DNA of 64,000 bases from an uncultured Collinsella sp. (GCA_959023295.1 CAUFBM010000012.1:1-64000); one strand, 5' to 3'. Numbered from the stretch's first letter, positions 35,804 through 46,200 are shown. The notes: generated from the sequence alone by a model not told the origin. Program-made: numbers and translations.

Positions 35804-36904
35804 CTACTTAAGTGCGCCGGTCACGGTGCCGCCGCCCAGGACGATGTCGCCGCGATAGACTACAACGGCTTGGCCGGGGGCGATGGCGCGCTGCGGCTCG
35901 TCAAAGGTCAGCAACATTTGCCCGTCTTCGCCGCACGTAAGGATCGCTGCCTGGTCTTTCTGTCGGTAGCGGTACTTGGCGCCCACGCGGATGCCGCCGG
36001 CATCCAGCTCGGCCTCCATGCGGTCGGCAGGGGCGCTCCAGATCCAGTCGTTGGCCGTGAGCGCCGTGGCCGTTAGGTCCTCTGCCTCGCCCAGATGCAC
36101 GGTGTTGTTGACGGCGTCGACACCCGTTACGTACACGGGATGCGCCATCGCGACGCCCAGGCCCTTGCGCTGGCCGATGGTGTAGCGCAGCGCGCCGTTG
36201 TGGCGCCCGACCACGTTGCCGTCGCGCCACACAATGTCGCCCGGTGCAGCGGCATGTCCGCAGCGGCGCTCGATATAGCCCGCGTAGTCACCGTCTGGAG
36301 TAAAGCAGATGTCCTCGCTTTCGGCCTTCTGAGCGTTGGTAAAGCCCTGCTCGGCGGCTATGCGGCGCACGTCGCGCTCTTTGTCTAGGCCTGCCAGCGG
36401 AAAGATCGTGTGTGCCAGGCGTTCCTGCGTAAGCGAATACAAAAAGTAGCTCTGGTCCTTTTTGGGATCTTCGCCGCGATGTAGCTGCCAGGTGCCGTCT
36501 GCCGCCTGGCTTGTTTTGGCGTAATGTCCCGTTGCGATGTAGTCGCAGCCCATATCCAGCGCCGCATCGAGCAGTGCGCCAAACTTAATGTGGCGGTTGC
36601 AGATAATGCACGGATTGGGCGTCAGCCCCTCCTGGTAGGCGTTCACAAAGAGCTCGATCACGTTGCGGTCGAAGGTCTGCTGCAGGTCGAGCACGTGGTG
36701 GGGTATCCCCAGGCGCTCGGCGACGGCCTTTGCATCGGCGATGTCGCAGTCGACTTTGCTTATACCCGTGGCGGGGTCGGGCGCGGGGCAGGTGAGACGC
36801 ATGGTGGCGCCGATGCATTCGTAGCCCTGGCGCTTGAGCAGATACGCGGTCACGCTGGAATCGACGCCGCCGCTCATGGCGACGAGCACGCGCTTGTTGT
36901 GCAT
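35804..36904 (-). CDS. mnmA: tRNA-uridine 2-sulfurtransferase MnmA, 366 aa
   Basis: Thiolates U34 at position 2 in tRNAs for Lys, Glu and Gln. Motifs: ATP pyrophosphatase loop 'SGGVDSS' (residues 11-17), first catalytic Cys in 'NPCIICN', second in 'EDICF', and the 'GQRKGLG' segment. Full length. The ATG at 36904 has AAGGAGA upstream. It lies just downstream of cysK on the same strand, separated by a terminator (36933-36972); the nearness to cysteine synthesis fits its need for sulfur but may be chance. Its 3' end nearly touches the convergent HTH-HipA gene. Confidence 0.96.
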   Translation of the reverse strand: MHNKRVLVAMSGGVDSSVTAYLLKRQGYECIGATMRLTCPAPDPATGISKVDCDIADAKAVAERLGIPHHVLDLQQTFDRNVIELFVNAYQEGLTPNPCIICNRHIKFGALLDAALDMGCDYIATGHYAKTSQAADGTWQLHRGEDPKKDQSYFLYSLTQERLAHTIFPLAGLDKERDVRRIAAEQGFTNAQKAESEDICFTPDGDYAGYIERRCGHAAAPGDIVWRDGNVVGRHNGALRYTIGQRKGLGVAMAHPVYVTGVDAVNNTVHLGEAEDLTATALTANDWIWSAPADRMEAELDAGGIRVGAKYRYRQKDQAAILTCGEDGQMLLTFDEPQRAIAPGQAVVVYRGDIVLGGGTVTGALK

Positions 36905-36932
36905 GGGGAGGTTCTCCTTGGTGGCATGCGGC

Positions 36933-36972
36933 CAAAAAAGAAAAGCGGCGCGGGAGGCTGGTTCCGCGCCGC
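36933..36972 (-). terminator. Rho-independent terminator after cysK (reverse strand)
   Basis: GCGGCGCGGG (36945-36954) pairs with CCGCGCCGC (36964-36972); read on the reverse strand it is followed by TTTTCTTTTTT. Confidence 0.9.
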
Positions 36973-37085
36973 AGACATTGTAGCAAGTTCGGGCGTCCTG
37001 TGGGACACCCTGTTGGGATGGGCTCAGGCAGCCAGAAGCGAGGGAAGACCGGCGTGCCTTGGACTCGTTTTAAGAACGAGAAGCT

Positions 37086-38024
37086 CTAGTCCTGGAACAG
37101 TGCCGTGGACAGGTAGCGCTCGCCGGTGTCGGCAAGCAGGGCCACGATGGTCTTACCCTCGTTCTCGGGGCGCTTGGCCAGCTGCAGCGCGGCCCACACG
37201 GCAGCACCGGACGAAATGCCCACGAGCACGCCCTCCTTGTGGCCCACGGCGCGGCCGGTGGCAAAGGCGTCCTCGTTCTTGACGGGGATGATCTCGTCGT
37301 AGACCTGGGTGTCGAGGACGTCGGGCACAAAGCCGGCGCCGATACCCTGGATCTTGTGCGGGCCTGCCTGGCCCTTGGAGAGCACCGGGGAGGTGGCGGG
37401 CTCGACGGCGACGATCTTAATCTCGGGGTTCTGCTCCTTGAGGAACTCGCCCACGCCGGTCACGGTGCCGCCGGTGCCAACGCCGGCGACGAAGATGTCG
37501 ACCTGGCCGTCGGTGTCATCCCAGATCTCGGGGCCGGTCGTGGCCTTGTGGATGGCCGGGTTCGCGGGGTTCACAAACTGGCCGGCGAGTATGCTGTTGG
37601 GGGTCTCCTTCTGCAGCTCCTCGGCCTTGGCGATAGCGCCCTTCATGCCCTTGGAGCCGTCGGTGAGCACGAGCTGCGCACCGTATGCCTGCATCAGCTT
37701 GCGGCGCTCGACGGACATGGTCTCGGGCATGGTGATGATCACCTTGTAGCCGCGAGCCGCCGCCACCGAGGCGATGCCGACGCCGGTGTTGCCGCTCGTG
37801 GGCTCGATGATGGTGTAGTCACCGCCGCGCACGAGCTTGCCGGCCTTCTCGGCCTCGTCAATCATGTTCTTGGCGACGCGGTCTTTAACGGACCCGGCGG
37901 GGTTGAAGTATTCCAGCTTGACGAGCACGCGGGCCTTGAGGTCCTCATCGGCCTCAAAGTGGGTGAGCTCCAGGAGCGGGGTGTGGCCGATAAGCTGATC
38001 GATGGACGTGTAAACCTTGCTCAT
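37086..38024 (-). CDS. cysK: Cysteine synthase A (O-acetylserine sulfhydrylase), 312 aa
   Basis: A PLP enzyme making cysteine from O-acetylserine and sulfide. The PLP lysine is in 'NPAGSVKDR' (about residue 46), with 'PTSGNTGVGIA' for the substrate loop and 'GVGTGGTVTGVG' for the PLP phosphate. Length and motifs match CysK. The ATG at 38024 has GGAGG about 7 nt upstream. Divergent from the Rrf2-type regulator at 38278 across a 253-bp region, the classic arrangement for a CymR-like control of cysteine synthesis, though the operator was not identified. Confidence 0.95.
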   Translation of the reverse strand: MSKVYTSIDQLIGHTPLLELTHFEADEDLKARVLVKLEYFNPAGSVKDRVAKNMIDEAEKAGKLVRGGDYTIIEPTSGNTGVGIASVAAARGYKVIITMPETMSVERRKLMQAYGAQLVLTDGSKGMKGAIAKAEELQKETPNSILAGQFVNPANPAIHKATTGPEIWDDTDGQVDIFVAGVGTGGTVTGVGEFLKEQNPEIKIVAVEPATSPVLSKGQAGPHKIQGIGAGFVPDVLDTQVYDEIIPVKNEDAFATGRAVGHKEGVLVGISSGAAVWAALQLAKRPENEGKTIVALLADTGERYLSTALFQD

Positions 38025-38277
38025 GATGAACCTCCAAAGCGTTCAAATGACTGGATACCGTGTGGTTTTACGGTGCGTCTAGCAGCTAAACCCATAAACC
38101 TTATAGGTTGTTCGTTTAGCTGTTGGGAAGCATAGTAGACACCAAAGCCTAGTAATGCAATAGGAAATAGGAGATTATTGCAAGTTGATTAACCATCTTG
38201 ACCGGAACGGGTATTTTCAAAGCCAATTTTTCGGCTAGAATTTCAACGGACTAAAAGACCGAAAGGCAGCACTATAT

Positions 38278-38706
38278 ATGTTGGTTTCTACTAAGGGCAG
38301 GTACGCCCTGCGCGTTATGGTCGACTTGGCCGAGCACCAGGCGACAGGCCGTATCCCGCTTAAAGAGATTGCGGCGCGTCAGGGTATTTCGGAGAAGTAC
38401 CTCGAGAATATTCTGGCGACGCTCGTGCGCGCCAACATGCTCTCGGGCATGCGCGGCAAGGGTGGCGGCTATGTGCTCACGCGCCCGCCCGAGCAGTACA
38501 CGGTGGGCGAGATCTTGCGCCTGACCGAGGGCAGTCTGGCGCCGGTCGCCTGCCTGGATGGCGACTGCAAGGGTTGCTCGCGAGCTGATGAGTGCCCCAC
38601 GCTCGACGTGTGGAAGAACCTGGACAAGCTCATCAACGACTACCTCGACGGTGTGACGCTCGATGCGCTCGTTGCCCCCAACGAGGGCTACGACTACGTC
38701 ATCTAG
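38278..38706 (+). CDS. Rrf2-family transcriptional regulator (CymR/IscR-like), 142 aa
   Basis: Winged-helix DNA-binding protein with the Rrf2 opening 'STKGRYALRVMVDLA' and recognition region 'ISEKYLENILATLV', 'GKGGGYVL'. A Cys cluster 'CLDGDCKGCSRADEC' lies near residues 92-106, more cysteines than CymR and in the place where IscR/NsrR bind an Fe-S cluster. It could sense Fe-S or cysteine status. It is divergent from cysK, which it probably controls. ATG 38278 has GAAAGG about 9 nt upstream. Followed by a GGGGACGGGG block and a terminator (38776-38810). Confidence 0.9.
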   Translation: MLVSTKGRYALRVMVDLAEHQATGRIPLKEIAARQGISEKYLENILATLVRANMLSGMRGKGGGYVLTRPPEQYTVGEILRLTEGSLAPVACLDGDCKGCSRADECPTLDVWKNLDKLINDYLDGVTLDALVAPNEGYDYVI

Positions 38707-38775
38707 CCCCACCTGTCATTTGGGGACGGGGCAGAAATGCTGGATTTTCTTGCCCTCTGAGGCTCGACAAATGAT

Positions 38776-38810
38776 AAGGCCGCCCATCGTTGCGATGGAC
38801 GGCCTTCTTT
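38776..38810 (+). terminator. Terminator between convergent genes
   Basis: AAGGCCGCCCATCG (38776-38789) pairs with CGATGGACGGCCTT (38793-38806) with one mismatch, followed by CTTT. Confidence 0.75.
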
Positions 38811-38842
38811 AGGTGTGTTGTGGCGGTCCGAATCCGGTCGCT

Positions 38843-39208
38843 TTAGTTCCTGGCGACGCTGTCGAGAATGCTGCGCATGATGGATACCAGGATGCTGCCC
38901 ATAAAGGCCGATCCAAAGCTGGCAATGGAGATACCCGCGCCCAGCAGATTGACCGACAGGTAGCTGGCCAGCTCGAGCATAAAGCTGTTGACCACAAGCT
39001 GAAAAATACCAAGCGTGATAATAGTGAGCGGCAGCGAGATGACCGTCAGGAACGGCTTGACGAGCGAGTCGACTATGTTGAGGAACAGTCCCACGAAGGC
39101 AAAACACACCCAGGCGTCGGCCATGCCGAAGGGCTGAATGCCGGGGACGAGAAACGTTGCGATCGCGATGGCGATTGAGGTAAAGAGCCAGTTAAGCATA
39201 AAGCGCAT
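38843..39208 (-). CDS. Phage-holin-family (four-helix) membrane protein, 121 aa
   Basis: A small protein of four hydrophobic helices ('WLFTSIAIAIATFLVPGI', 'AWVCFAFVGLFLNIV', 'FLTVISLPLTIITLGIFQLVVN', 'SYLSVNLLGAGI'), matching the 'mycobacterial four-helix holin' type found on many actinobacterial chromosomes outside prophages. Despite the name, no phage genes are near; its role is unknown. The ATG at 39208 has AAGGA about 8 nt upstream; an upstream extension is charged and unconserved. Confidence 0.8.
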   Translation of the reverse strand: MRFMLNWLFTSIAIAIATFLVPGIQPFGMADAWVCFAFVGLFLNIVDSLVKPFLTVISLPLTIITLGIFQLVVNSFMLELASYLSVNLLGAGISIASFGSAFMGSILVSIMRSILDSVARN

Positions 39209-39531
39209 GGTGTGAATCCTTTCTTGCGCAAGACGTGGCAAAGAGGCGTGAGAGGCACATGCCTTTGCAACTCGGGTAGATGCGCGGGCACGGCCCTGTT
39301 TGGGCACCCATTGTTCCAGATATTCGTGGAGCTTGCGTGCGCATTCGGTTTCAAAACGGCGTTCGTCCTAAAAAACGTGCCGCTGGCAGAGAGTCTTGTC
39401 GCTTTAGTTTGGTGGTGTGCTAAACTGCTACGGGCAAAAGCCACAGGCGTTGCCCTATTGCATATTACGGGTGAACGATGCCCGATGTCAGTATCAACTT
39501 CGATGCCTTTTGGCGGGTTTGGCGGTGATCG
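39209..39531. other. Intergenic region before the TrpR-like gene
   Basis: No gene is seen. AGTTTGG...TAAACT at about 39408-39428 gives a short dyad (AGTTT / AAACT) inside a promoter-like AT-richer patch and might be the binding site of the TrpR-like regulator encoded downstream. Nothing else stands out. Confidence 0.3.
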
Positions 39532-39831
39532 ATGAATATCGAGAACATGTTTGACAAGCCTGATGTCAAGCAGCTGGTCCACGCATTTAGCCTTTTGGAC
39601 GACGAGAAAGATATCCAAGCGTTTTTGACCGATATCTGCACGCCGCGTGAGATTTGCGATCTATCGCAGCGTCTGCAAGTCGCGCGTTACCTGGACGAGG
39701 GCGAGCCCTATGTCGAGGTTCAGGCGCGTACCGGCGCTTCGTCCACCACGGTGAGCCGTGTATCCAAGGCGCTCAACGGCGAGTACGGTGGCTACCGCAA
39801 GATCCTCATTAAACTGGAGGATGGCGAGTAG
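39532..39831 (+). CDS. YerC/YecD-type TrpR-related regulator, 99 aa
   Basis: A small all-helical protein of the TrpR/YerC-YecD family: 'ICTPREICDLSQRLQVARYL' and the helix-turn-helix 'GASSTTVSRVSKAL' (key residues only). Family members bind DNA; no tryptophan role is established outside true TrpR. Full length. ATG 39532 has only a weak GGCGGTG upstream. It is followed by a hairpin terminator that runs directly into the 33-bp inverted repeat at 39881. Its position ahead of addB may be coincidental. Confidence 0.85.
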   Translation: MNIENMFDKPDVKQLVHAFSLLDDEKDIQAFLTDICTPREICDLSQRLQVARYLDEGEPYVEVQARTGASSTTVSRVSKALNGEYGGYRKILIKLEDGE

Positions 39832-39857
39832 GCCAGCGACAACATTGAATTACGAAG

Positions 39858-39883
39858 AGCCGTCCCTCCGGGGGCGGTTTTTT
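39858..39883 (+). terminator. Terminator after the TrpR-like gene
   Basis: CCGTCCC / GGGGCGG stem followed by TTTTTT; its T-tract overlaps the first bases of the next inverted repeat. Confidence 0.7.
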
Positions 39884-39969
39884 GATCCCCTGGGGACGGA
39901 GGAAAACGGATCACCGGGTTAGACTGACCCCCTCGATGATCCGTTTTCCTCCGTCCCCAGGGGATCAAA
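39881..39969. repeat. 33-bp perfect inverted repeat
   Basis: Arms 39881-39913 and 39937-39969 are perfect inverted copies (33 bp) separated by 23 nt. The arms contain CTGGGGACGGAGGAAAACGG. Twenty-three bases of one arm recur at 27165-27187. A GGGGACGG core links it to the other hairpin families here. It lies between a terminator and addB. Confidence 0.9.
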
Positions 39970-40051
39970 TCTGTTGGCGTGGGGCAAATCTGTCCGCTTG
40001 GGCGGGTAGGATGGATACATTGATTATTGCGAACAGTTTGAGCGGAGGACC

Positions 40052-43000
40052 ATGCCTGTTCGAATCTATACCACCAATGCCGGCACGGATTTGAGCGATG
40101 CCGAGTCGGCGTTGCTTGCCGACCTTATTGCCCGCCACGGGCGTGCCGTGCTGCTGGCACCTACGTTTGCCGAGCTCGACCTGTGCCGTCATGATGTGGC
40201 GGAAGCCGGGGTTTCACTGGGTATCGACTACAAGACGCCTACATCGTGGCTTCGTTCGCTTTGGGAGCTATTGGGTGACGGGCGCGGTTTCGTCGACAAC
40301 CTGCAGCGCCAGATGCTGTTCTCGGACATGGTCACGCGTCTCGATGATGTCGACCTACAGCCGCTTTCGCGCAGCCAGGGTACAGTGCGCATGCTTGCGC
40401 GCATGGCCCGCGACGTGTTGCCGGGCGTTGCGGGGACGACGGCCGAGCGATGCCGTGACAACAATTGCCAGCCTGAGCCAAAAAGCGATGCCGAGGCTCG
40501 TGTGTTCGAGCTTTTGCGTGCCTATGCGGGCGGTTTGGACCGTCGAGATATGGTCGAGCCCTGCGAGGCAGCTGACATTATAGCCGGTGCCCTGGCCGAT
40601 AACCTGCCGGCGTGCACCCGCGCCGTATGCGTGCGCGGTGTCACGTCGTTTACGCACGGCCTGCTCGAGCTGCTATCTGCCGTGGCGAACAATGGGGGAG
40701 AGGTCGTCGTGCTGCTTGCCCGCGAGCAGGCGGCGATGCGCGAGGAGCTTGCCACGGCATTTGATGCCCGCGGTGTGCTGTTTGAGGCCGCGCCGCTGGG
40801 GGAGGACGCCGTCGCGTCTGATGTCGCTTGCGGGACTGCCGCTCAGCCTGTCTTTATTGAGGTCGCCGGTCCCCATGCCCGTGCTCATGTCTATGCGGAC
40901 GCCATCGATAAGTTGGTGAAAGTGCACAAGGAGTCCAAGGCCGATAAAGCTGCTGCAACGCCCGCCGACCCCGTGTGCGTGCTCGTTGTTTCTGCCCGGG
41001 CACCCCAGCTGTTCGGTGAGCTCGCCTCTCGTCTGGCGGCTCGTCATATCGCTGCCGAGACAGTTGAGTTCACGGCGTTTTCCCAATCCATTGCGGGCAG
41101 GCAGCTTGCGGCGCTTGCCGGCCTGATCGAGCGCATGAAGGCCGCCGATGAGGGCATGGCGTCAAAGACCGAGTGGTGGCCCGCGCCGGAGCTTACCGAC
41201 TGGATCTACAGTCCGCTTTCGGGCGCTGATGCCGTCAATGCCCGTACCTTCGATAAGAATATGCGTCTCTCGCGCAGCAAGACTATCGCGGGCGTTAAGA
41301 GCCTGCTGCAGAGCGTTCAGGGCCAGGTGAGGGGCGCGCGCAAGGCGGCGAGCGACGAGAACTGGTTTAAGAACGTGCCGTGTGTGGTTTCGGACGTGTT
41401 CCAGGCGCTGTGGCGTGACAAGCCCGTGACGGCGCTCAAGGCCATGCTTGCCGTTGCCGAGGCGTTGCCCGATCGCTCGCTGGGCAGCTTGGATGGCCAG
41501 GCCCGTCGCCAGGCGGAGGTAGCCCTGCTGCGCCACGCCATCGACATCCTTATGAACGGCGCCCGCGCGCTCGACGTGTCGCAGGCCGCGACCGTGCCCG
41601 TGCTCGATGGCATTCGCACCAAGGTGGACAAGCGTAGCACCGCCTATGATTACGAGACCCACGAGGTTGACCGCGCGCCGCGCGCCCAGGTTCGTTTTGC
41701 TTCGCTTGCCGATGCGGCGGCTCTGCGCCCCGGCAGCTACGATGCCGTGCTGTTTGCCGATGTCGATTTGGACAGCTATCCGCTCTCACACGAGGAGGGG
41801 CCGCTGGCCACGCTGGCGGCGAGCCTTGGTCGCGAGGGCGTGATGCTTGAGCCCGCGGCCTTGCTGCGCGCGCGCTTTGGCCACGCGATGCAGGCGTCAC
41901 GCGGCCCGGTTACGCTCGCCCGTGTGACCCACGATCGCCAGGCGCGCGAGTGCTATCCGGCTGCCGTGTGGACCGAGTTGCGGGCGCATGCCGAGGCTGA
42001 CGGCGCTAAGATCGCTGACGACGCTAAGACCGCTGGTGACGCTAAAGCCGCTGGCGCCGACAAGGCGAAGTGCGTGGGTGAGGGTGATATCGTAAAGGAC
42101 TTCGATCCCGCGGCAGGCGAAGGTCTCAAGCGCGAGCGCGTGACCTGTGAAGCCCCTCAGCATCTGAGTGCCGAGGCCGTGCCGTATTTGGTCCTGCGTC
42201 GTCGCGATGGCGAGGGCGAGGACGCGCCGCTCGTGCCGCGCCTGACGTCCGCCTCGCAGATCGAGGCCTATTCCACCTGCCCGCTGTGCTGGTTCGTCTC
42301 GTATCGCGTCAAACCTCAGTCCATCGATGCGGGCTTTGGCAACATGGAGAAGGGCAACTTTGTCCATGACGTGCTGGAGCACTTGCATGCACGTCTTCCG
42401 CAGGAGGGCATGGAGCGCGTGACGCCCATGAATCTGCCGCGCGCGAAGGAGCTGCTGCACGAGGTCTTTGCCGAGACCCTGGCCGAGCACGCCGGCAAGC
42501 GCGGTACCGAGGGCCCGCTGGTGCCGCTCTCTCCAGTGGAGGAGCGCCAGGCGGCCGAGATCTTGCCGCAACTGGAAGGCGTGCTCGCCTACGAGTCCGA
42601 GGCGCTCGCGCCCTTCGCGCCGCGCTACCTGGAGTTTGCGTTCAACGAGCTCCAGGTCGAGTATGCCGGTTGGCCGCTCGGTGGGCGCATCGACCGCGTT
42701 GACGTGGATGCCGAGAATCGCGCCGTGGTAATCGACTACAAGCATCGTTCGGGTGTCGAGGAGTTTAAGCTCGCCGACCCCACGGTGCGCGGCGAGGAGT
42801 CGGGCGAGGTCCCCATCGACGACCCGCGCTGGCTGCCGCCCCATACCCAGACACTCATCTACGCCCAGGCCATGCGTCGGGCGCTGGGCCTAGATACCCG
42901 TGCTGCGCTCTATTTTTCGACCAAGGGCGGCAAGCCCGCGCTGCGTGGTGCCGCAAGTGCCGAGTTGCTCGAGGAAGAGCGCGGCGACGGTCGCATCCCG

Positions 43001-43201
43001 GGCCTCAAGAAGGGCTTTCCGGGCGAGGGCGGCAACATGGACTTCGATGCGCTGCTCGACCGCGTGGAGGCCGGCATTGCCGAGCGCCTGCGCGAGCTCG
43101 AGGCGGGCGACGTCGCCGCTGTCGATCCGACGTCGGCGCAGGCCGCGCATGCGCGCTGCTCGTATAACCACGAAGGAACGTTTGTAAGGAGGGACGTGTA
43201 G
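40052..43201 (+). CDS. addB: AddB-like nuclease subunit of the AddAB recombination complex, 1049 aa
   Basis: Partner of AddA in processing double-strand breaks. The N-terminal part is a helicase-like fold without an evident Walker A; the C-terminal PD-(D/E)XK nuclease shows 'GNFVHDVLE', 'GGRIDRVDV' and 'VVIDYKHR' (catalytic D, D and K). The Fe-S cluster that staples AddB nuclease domains needs four Cys; here the first is in 'CPLCWF' but the C-terminal CxxCx5C is reduced to one Cys ('RCSYNHEGTF'), so the cluster is probably lost. A low-complexity Ala/Asp/Lys insert lies near residues 650-675. ATG 40052 follows GGAGG closely. addA starts 3 bp after its stop. Confidence 0.85.
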   Translation: MPVRIYTTNAGTDLSDAESALLADLIARHGRAVLLAPTFAELDLCRHDVAEAGVSLGIDYKTPTSWLRSLWELLGDGRGFVDNLQRQMLFSDMVTRLDDVDLQPLSRSQGTVRMLARMARDVLPGVAGTTAERCRDNNCQPEPKSDAEARVFELLRAYAGGLDRRDMVEPCEAADIIAGALADNLPACTRAVCVRGVTSFTHGLLELLSAVANNGGEVVVLLAREQAAMREELATAFDARGVLFEAAPLGEDAVASDVACGTAAQPVFIEVAGPHARAHVYADAIDKLVKVHKESKADKAAATPADPVCVLVVSARAPQLFGELASRLAARHIAAETVEFTAFSQSIAGRQLAALAGLIERMKAADEGMASKTEWWPAPELTDWIYSPLSGADAVNARTFDKNMRLSRSKTIAGVKSLLQSVQGQVRGARKAASDENWFKNVPCVVSDVFQALWRDKPVTALKAMLAVAEALPDRSLGSLDGQARRQAEVALLRHAIDILMNGARALDVSQAATVPVLDGIRTKVDKRSTAYDYETHEVDRAPRAQVRFASLADAAALRPGSYDAVLFADVDLDSYPLSHEEGPLATLAASLGREGVMLEPAALLRARFGHAMQASRGPVTLARVTHDRQARECYPAAVWTELRAHAEADGAKIADDAKTAGDAKAAGADKAKCVGEGDIVKDFDPAAGEGLKRERVTCEAPQHLSAEAVPYLVLRRRDGEGEDAPLVPRLTSASQIEAYSTCPLCWFVSYRVKPQSIDAGFGNMEKGNFVHDVLEHLHARLPQEGMERVTPMNLPRAKELLHEVFAETLAEHAGKRGTEGPLVPLSPVEERQAAEILPQLEGVLAYESEALAPFAPRYLEFAFNELQVEYAGWPLGGRIDRVDVDAENRAVVIDYKHRSGVEEFKLADPTVRGEESGEVPIDDPRWLPPHTQTLIYAQAMRRALGLDTRAALYFSTKGGKPALRGAASAELLEEERGDGRIPGLKKGFPGEGGNMDFDALLDRVEAGIAERLRELEAGDVAAVDPTSAQAAHARCSYNHEGTFVRRDV

Positions 43202-43204
43202 ACC

Positions 43205-46200
43205 ATGGATCTTTCGACTTTGATGCCGCAACAGCTGCAAGTCGTCAAAACGCTCGACCGTCCGCTGTTTGTCTCGGCAGGTGCCGGCTCGGGCAAGACC
43301 TTTACCCTCACGCGCCGCATCGTCTATGCGCTCTCGCCCGAATCCGGTCCGTTTGTCGAGCATCTGGACCAGGTGCTCGCCATTACCTTTACCAAAGACG
43401 CCGCGGCCGAGATCCGCGACCGCGTGCGCCGTGCGCTTATCGACGAGGGGATGGACGAAGAGGCCCTGACGGTCGATGACGCTTGGATCTCGACCATTCA
43501 CGGCATGTGCTCGCGCATCCTGCGCGCGCACGCGCTGGAGCTGGGCATCGACCCCGAGTTCACGGTGCTTACCGATACCGACGAGCTTATGGATCAGGCT
43601 GTCGAGCATGTGCTGGGGCGCGCGACGGCGCCCGATGCCGCGCCCGAGCTCGCCGCTTCGCTTAAGGCCCTCTACGCTTGGTATCCCATGGCGGGCGAGG
43701 GCGGGCCGTTTGGCGCCGGTACCACCATCAAAGGCCTGGTGCGCGACCTGCTGGAGCTATCGAGCCAGCTTCCGGGCGGCATGGACGATGTGCGCGTGGC
43801 GCGTGGCCAGGCCGACACCTCGGCGCTTGCCGATGCCTATCGTGCGGCGCTGGGCGCAAGCAAGGCCACGACCGAGAAAGCGCAGGCGGCACTCGACGCC
43901 ATCGACGCGTTTGAGGCGAGCGGCAAAACCATGGAGGATGCGGCGCGACTCATGATGTCGTGCAGCATGCCGCGCGCGAGCAAGGCGTTTCCTAAGGAGC
44001 AGGTGGAGCTACTCAAGGCCGAGGCAGCCGATGCGTTTATCAATATCGTGCTTGCCTGCGGCGGTCCGGCGCTCGATGCGCTGGTGGGGCTTGCCCGTGC
44101 TGTGGAGGCGGAATACCGCGCGCTCAAGGCCGGCCAGTCCGCGCTCGACAATAACGATCTGTTGCGCATGGCATACGAGGCGCTGCGCGACTACCCGGCT
44201 ATTCGAGCTGCCTATGAGGGCCGCTTTAAAATGGTCATGATCGATGAGTTCCAGGATACCGACCAGATGCAGGTCGATTTGATTCGCTATCTGACGGGCG
44301 CGGGGGAGCGCGCGCTGTGCACCGTAGGCGATGCGCAGCAGTCGATCTACCGCTTCCGAGGCGCCGAGGTTGAGGTGTTTCGTCGCCAGGAGCGCAAGGT
44401 GGGTTCGACGACGGCGTCCGAGACGGTCGCCACGTCCGATGCCCCCGCCGGCGAGCTCGTCAAACTCGTGCGCAACTTCCGCAGCCACGACGAGGTGCTG
44501 CGCTATGTGGCGCGCGTCTTTGACGGCGACACCGGTGGTTTGATGCAGGGGTTCTTGGATCTTGAACCGAGCGACAAACGCAAGGACAAGCTCAGGGCAA
44601 AGGCTTCGCGCCGCCAGGCGCTGTTCGTTGCCGGTGGCAGCACGCAGGAGCGAACGCAGGCGAAAGCTCGTGCGATTGCGGAGCGGTTCCAAACGCTCGT
44701 CAAAGCGGGGCAGCCCCAGGGCAGCATGGTCCTGCTGCTGGGTCGCATGACCAACGCCGATGTCTATGCGCAGGCCTTCCGCGACCAAGGGCTCGACTGC
44801 GTGATCGCAGGCGGCTCGGTCTTTGCCCAAGCCGCCGAGGTGCAGACGGTGCGCGCCCTGGTGTGCGCGCTCGCCAATCCGGCCGATACGGCGCAGGGTC
44901 TTATGCCGTTGCTGGCCTCGCCGATGTTTGCACTCGGCGCCCAGGAGTTCCTGGCGCTGGCGACCAAGCTCGACGAGCAGACGGGCGAGACGTCGCGTCG
45001 CAACATCGATGCGGGCATCATGAGCGATTCCGATGTGCCGGGTTTGCAGAACCTGCCGCTCGTGACGCGCGCCCGCGAGGCGCTGCGCTACGCGCTTCGT
45101 CGCGTGGGACGCGATTCGTTCGCCGCCATCGCGCGCGACGTGGTCAATGCCTCCGGCTGGTTCGTGCGTCTGGCACAGCGCGGCCCCGAGGGCAAGGCCA
45201 TTGCCGCCAACGTGCTCAAGGCGCTCGATGCCGTGGCCGAGGCAGAGGCCGAGTTCGGCAACTCGCCGCGCTCCATTGCGCTCGCCTTCGACCGCTTCTT
45301 GGCGGGCAAGGAGGCCCCGGGCGCCCTCAACGAGGAGGGTGACGGCGCGGTACGCATCATGACCGTGCATGCGTCCAAGGGTCTGGAGTATCCGGTCGTG
45401 GCGGTTGCCGAGTGTTTTGGCGTGCGCAAATCGTCCGGTGCGGCACAGATGGGTCGCGTCGACGGCGGGGCACAAGTCGTGGCGCTGCCGGCGCGCTTCG
45501 ATGGCGTTAAGCTTGCCGACGGAACCTTCGTGAAGGGCGACGACATCAAAAAGCAGTTTGAACACGCGTTTAAGGGCAAGGGCACGTCGCTGTGGTTGCC
45601 GCCAGAGCTCATGGAGGACGTGTGCGCGACGGGCTCTCCCGCCGAGGCATTTGCCCGCCTGCGTAACGACGACCTGCAGCTTTCGCTCGAGGAGCGGGCC
45701 CGCTTGCTCTACGTTGCCATGACGCGTGCGGGCGAGCTGGTGATCTTGGCGATGGATGCTGGCGTGAGCCGCGGCAAGGTGACGGCGCCGACCTTCGACG
45801 TCGAGACCGATCTGACCTACGACGTGCTGCGCCGCATCCTGCCGACCGACAGTCTGGACATGCCGCAGCTCGATAGCGACCGTTTGGTGTTCGACAACTC
45901 CCAGTCGGGCGACTACGAGCTCATTTCGCTTTCTGACTTTACCTTTGGCGAGCAGGCGTTTGAGGCTAACGCTTCGCTGGATGCCGAGGGCAGGCTTGTA
46001 CGCGGCGATGTCGAAATAGATGCTGCCGACGATTCGGCTAGTACAATCGTCCCCGGTCCTGCCGACCCCAAGCCCGATGCGTTTGAGCTCGTGTATCCCC
46101 AGGCAGTGGGCGTGCGCATGGGCATCTGTCCGTTCCCGGTTCGTGACTCGTATAGCTACTCGTCAATTGCCGTGGCGCTGCATGCCGAGTCCGAGGACCG

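Noticed and set aside
38843..39208. Holin-like gene as a sign of a prophage
   Set aside because: No phage structural, integrase or lysis genes are nearby; this four-helix family is common on bacterial chromosomes.
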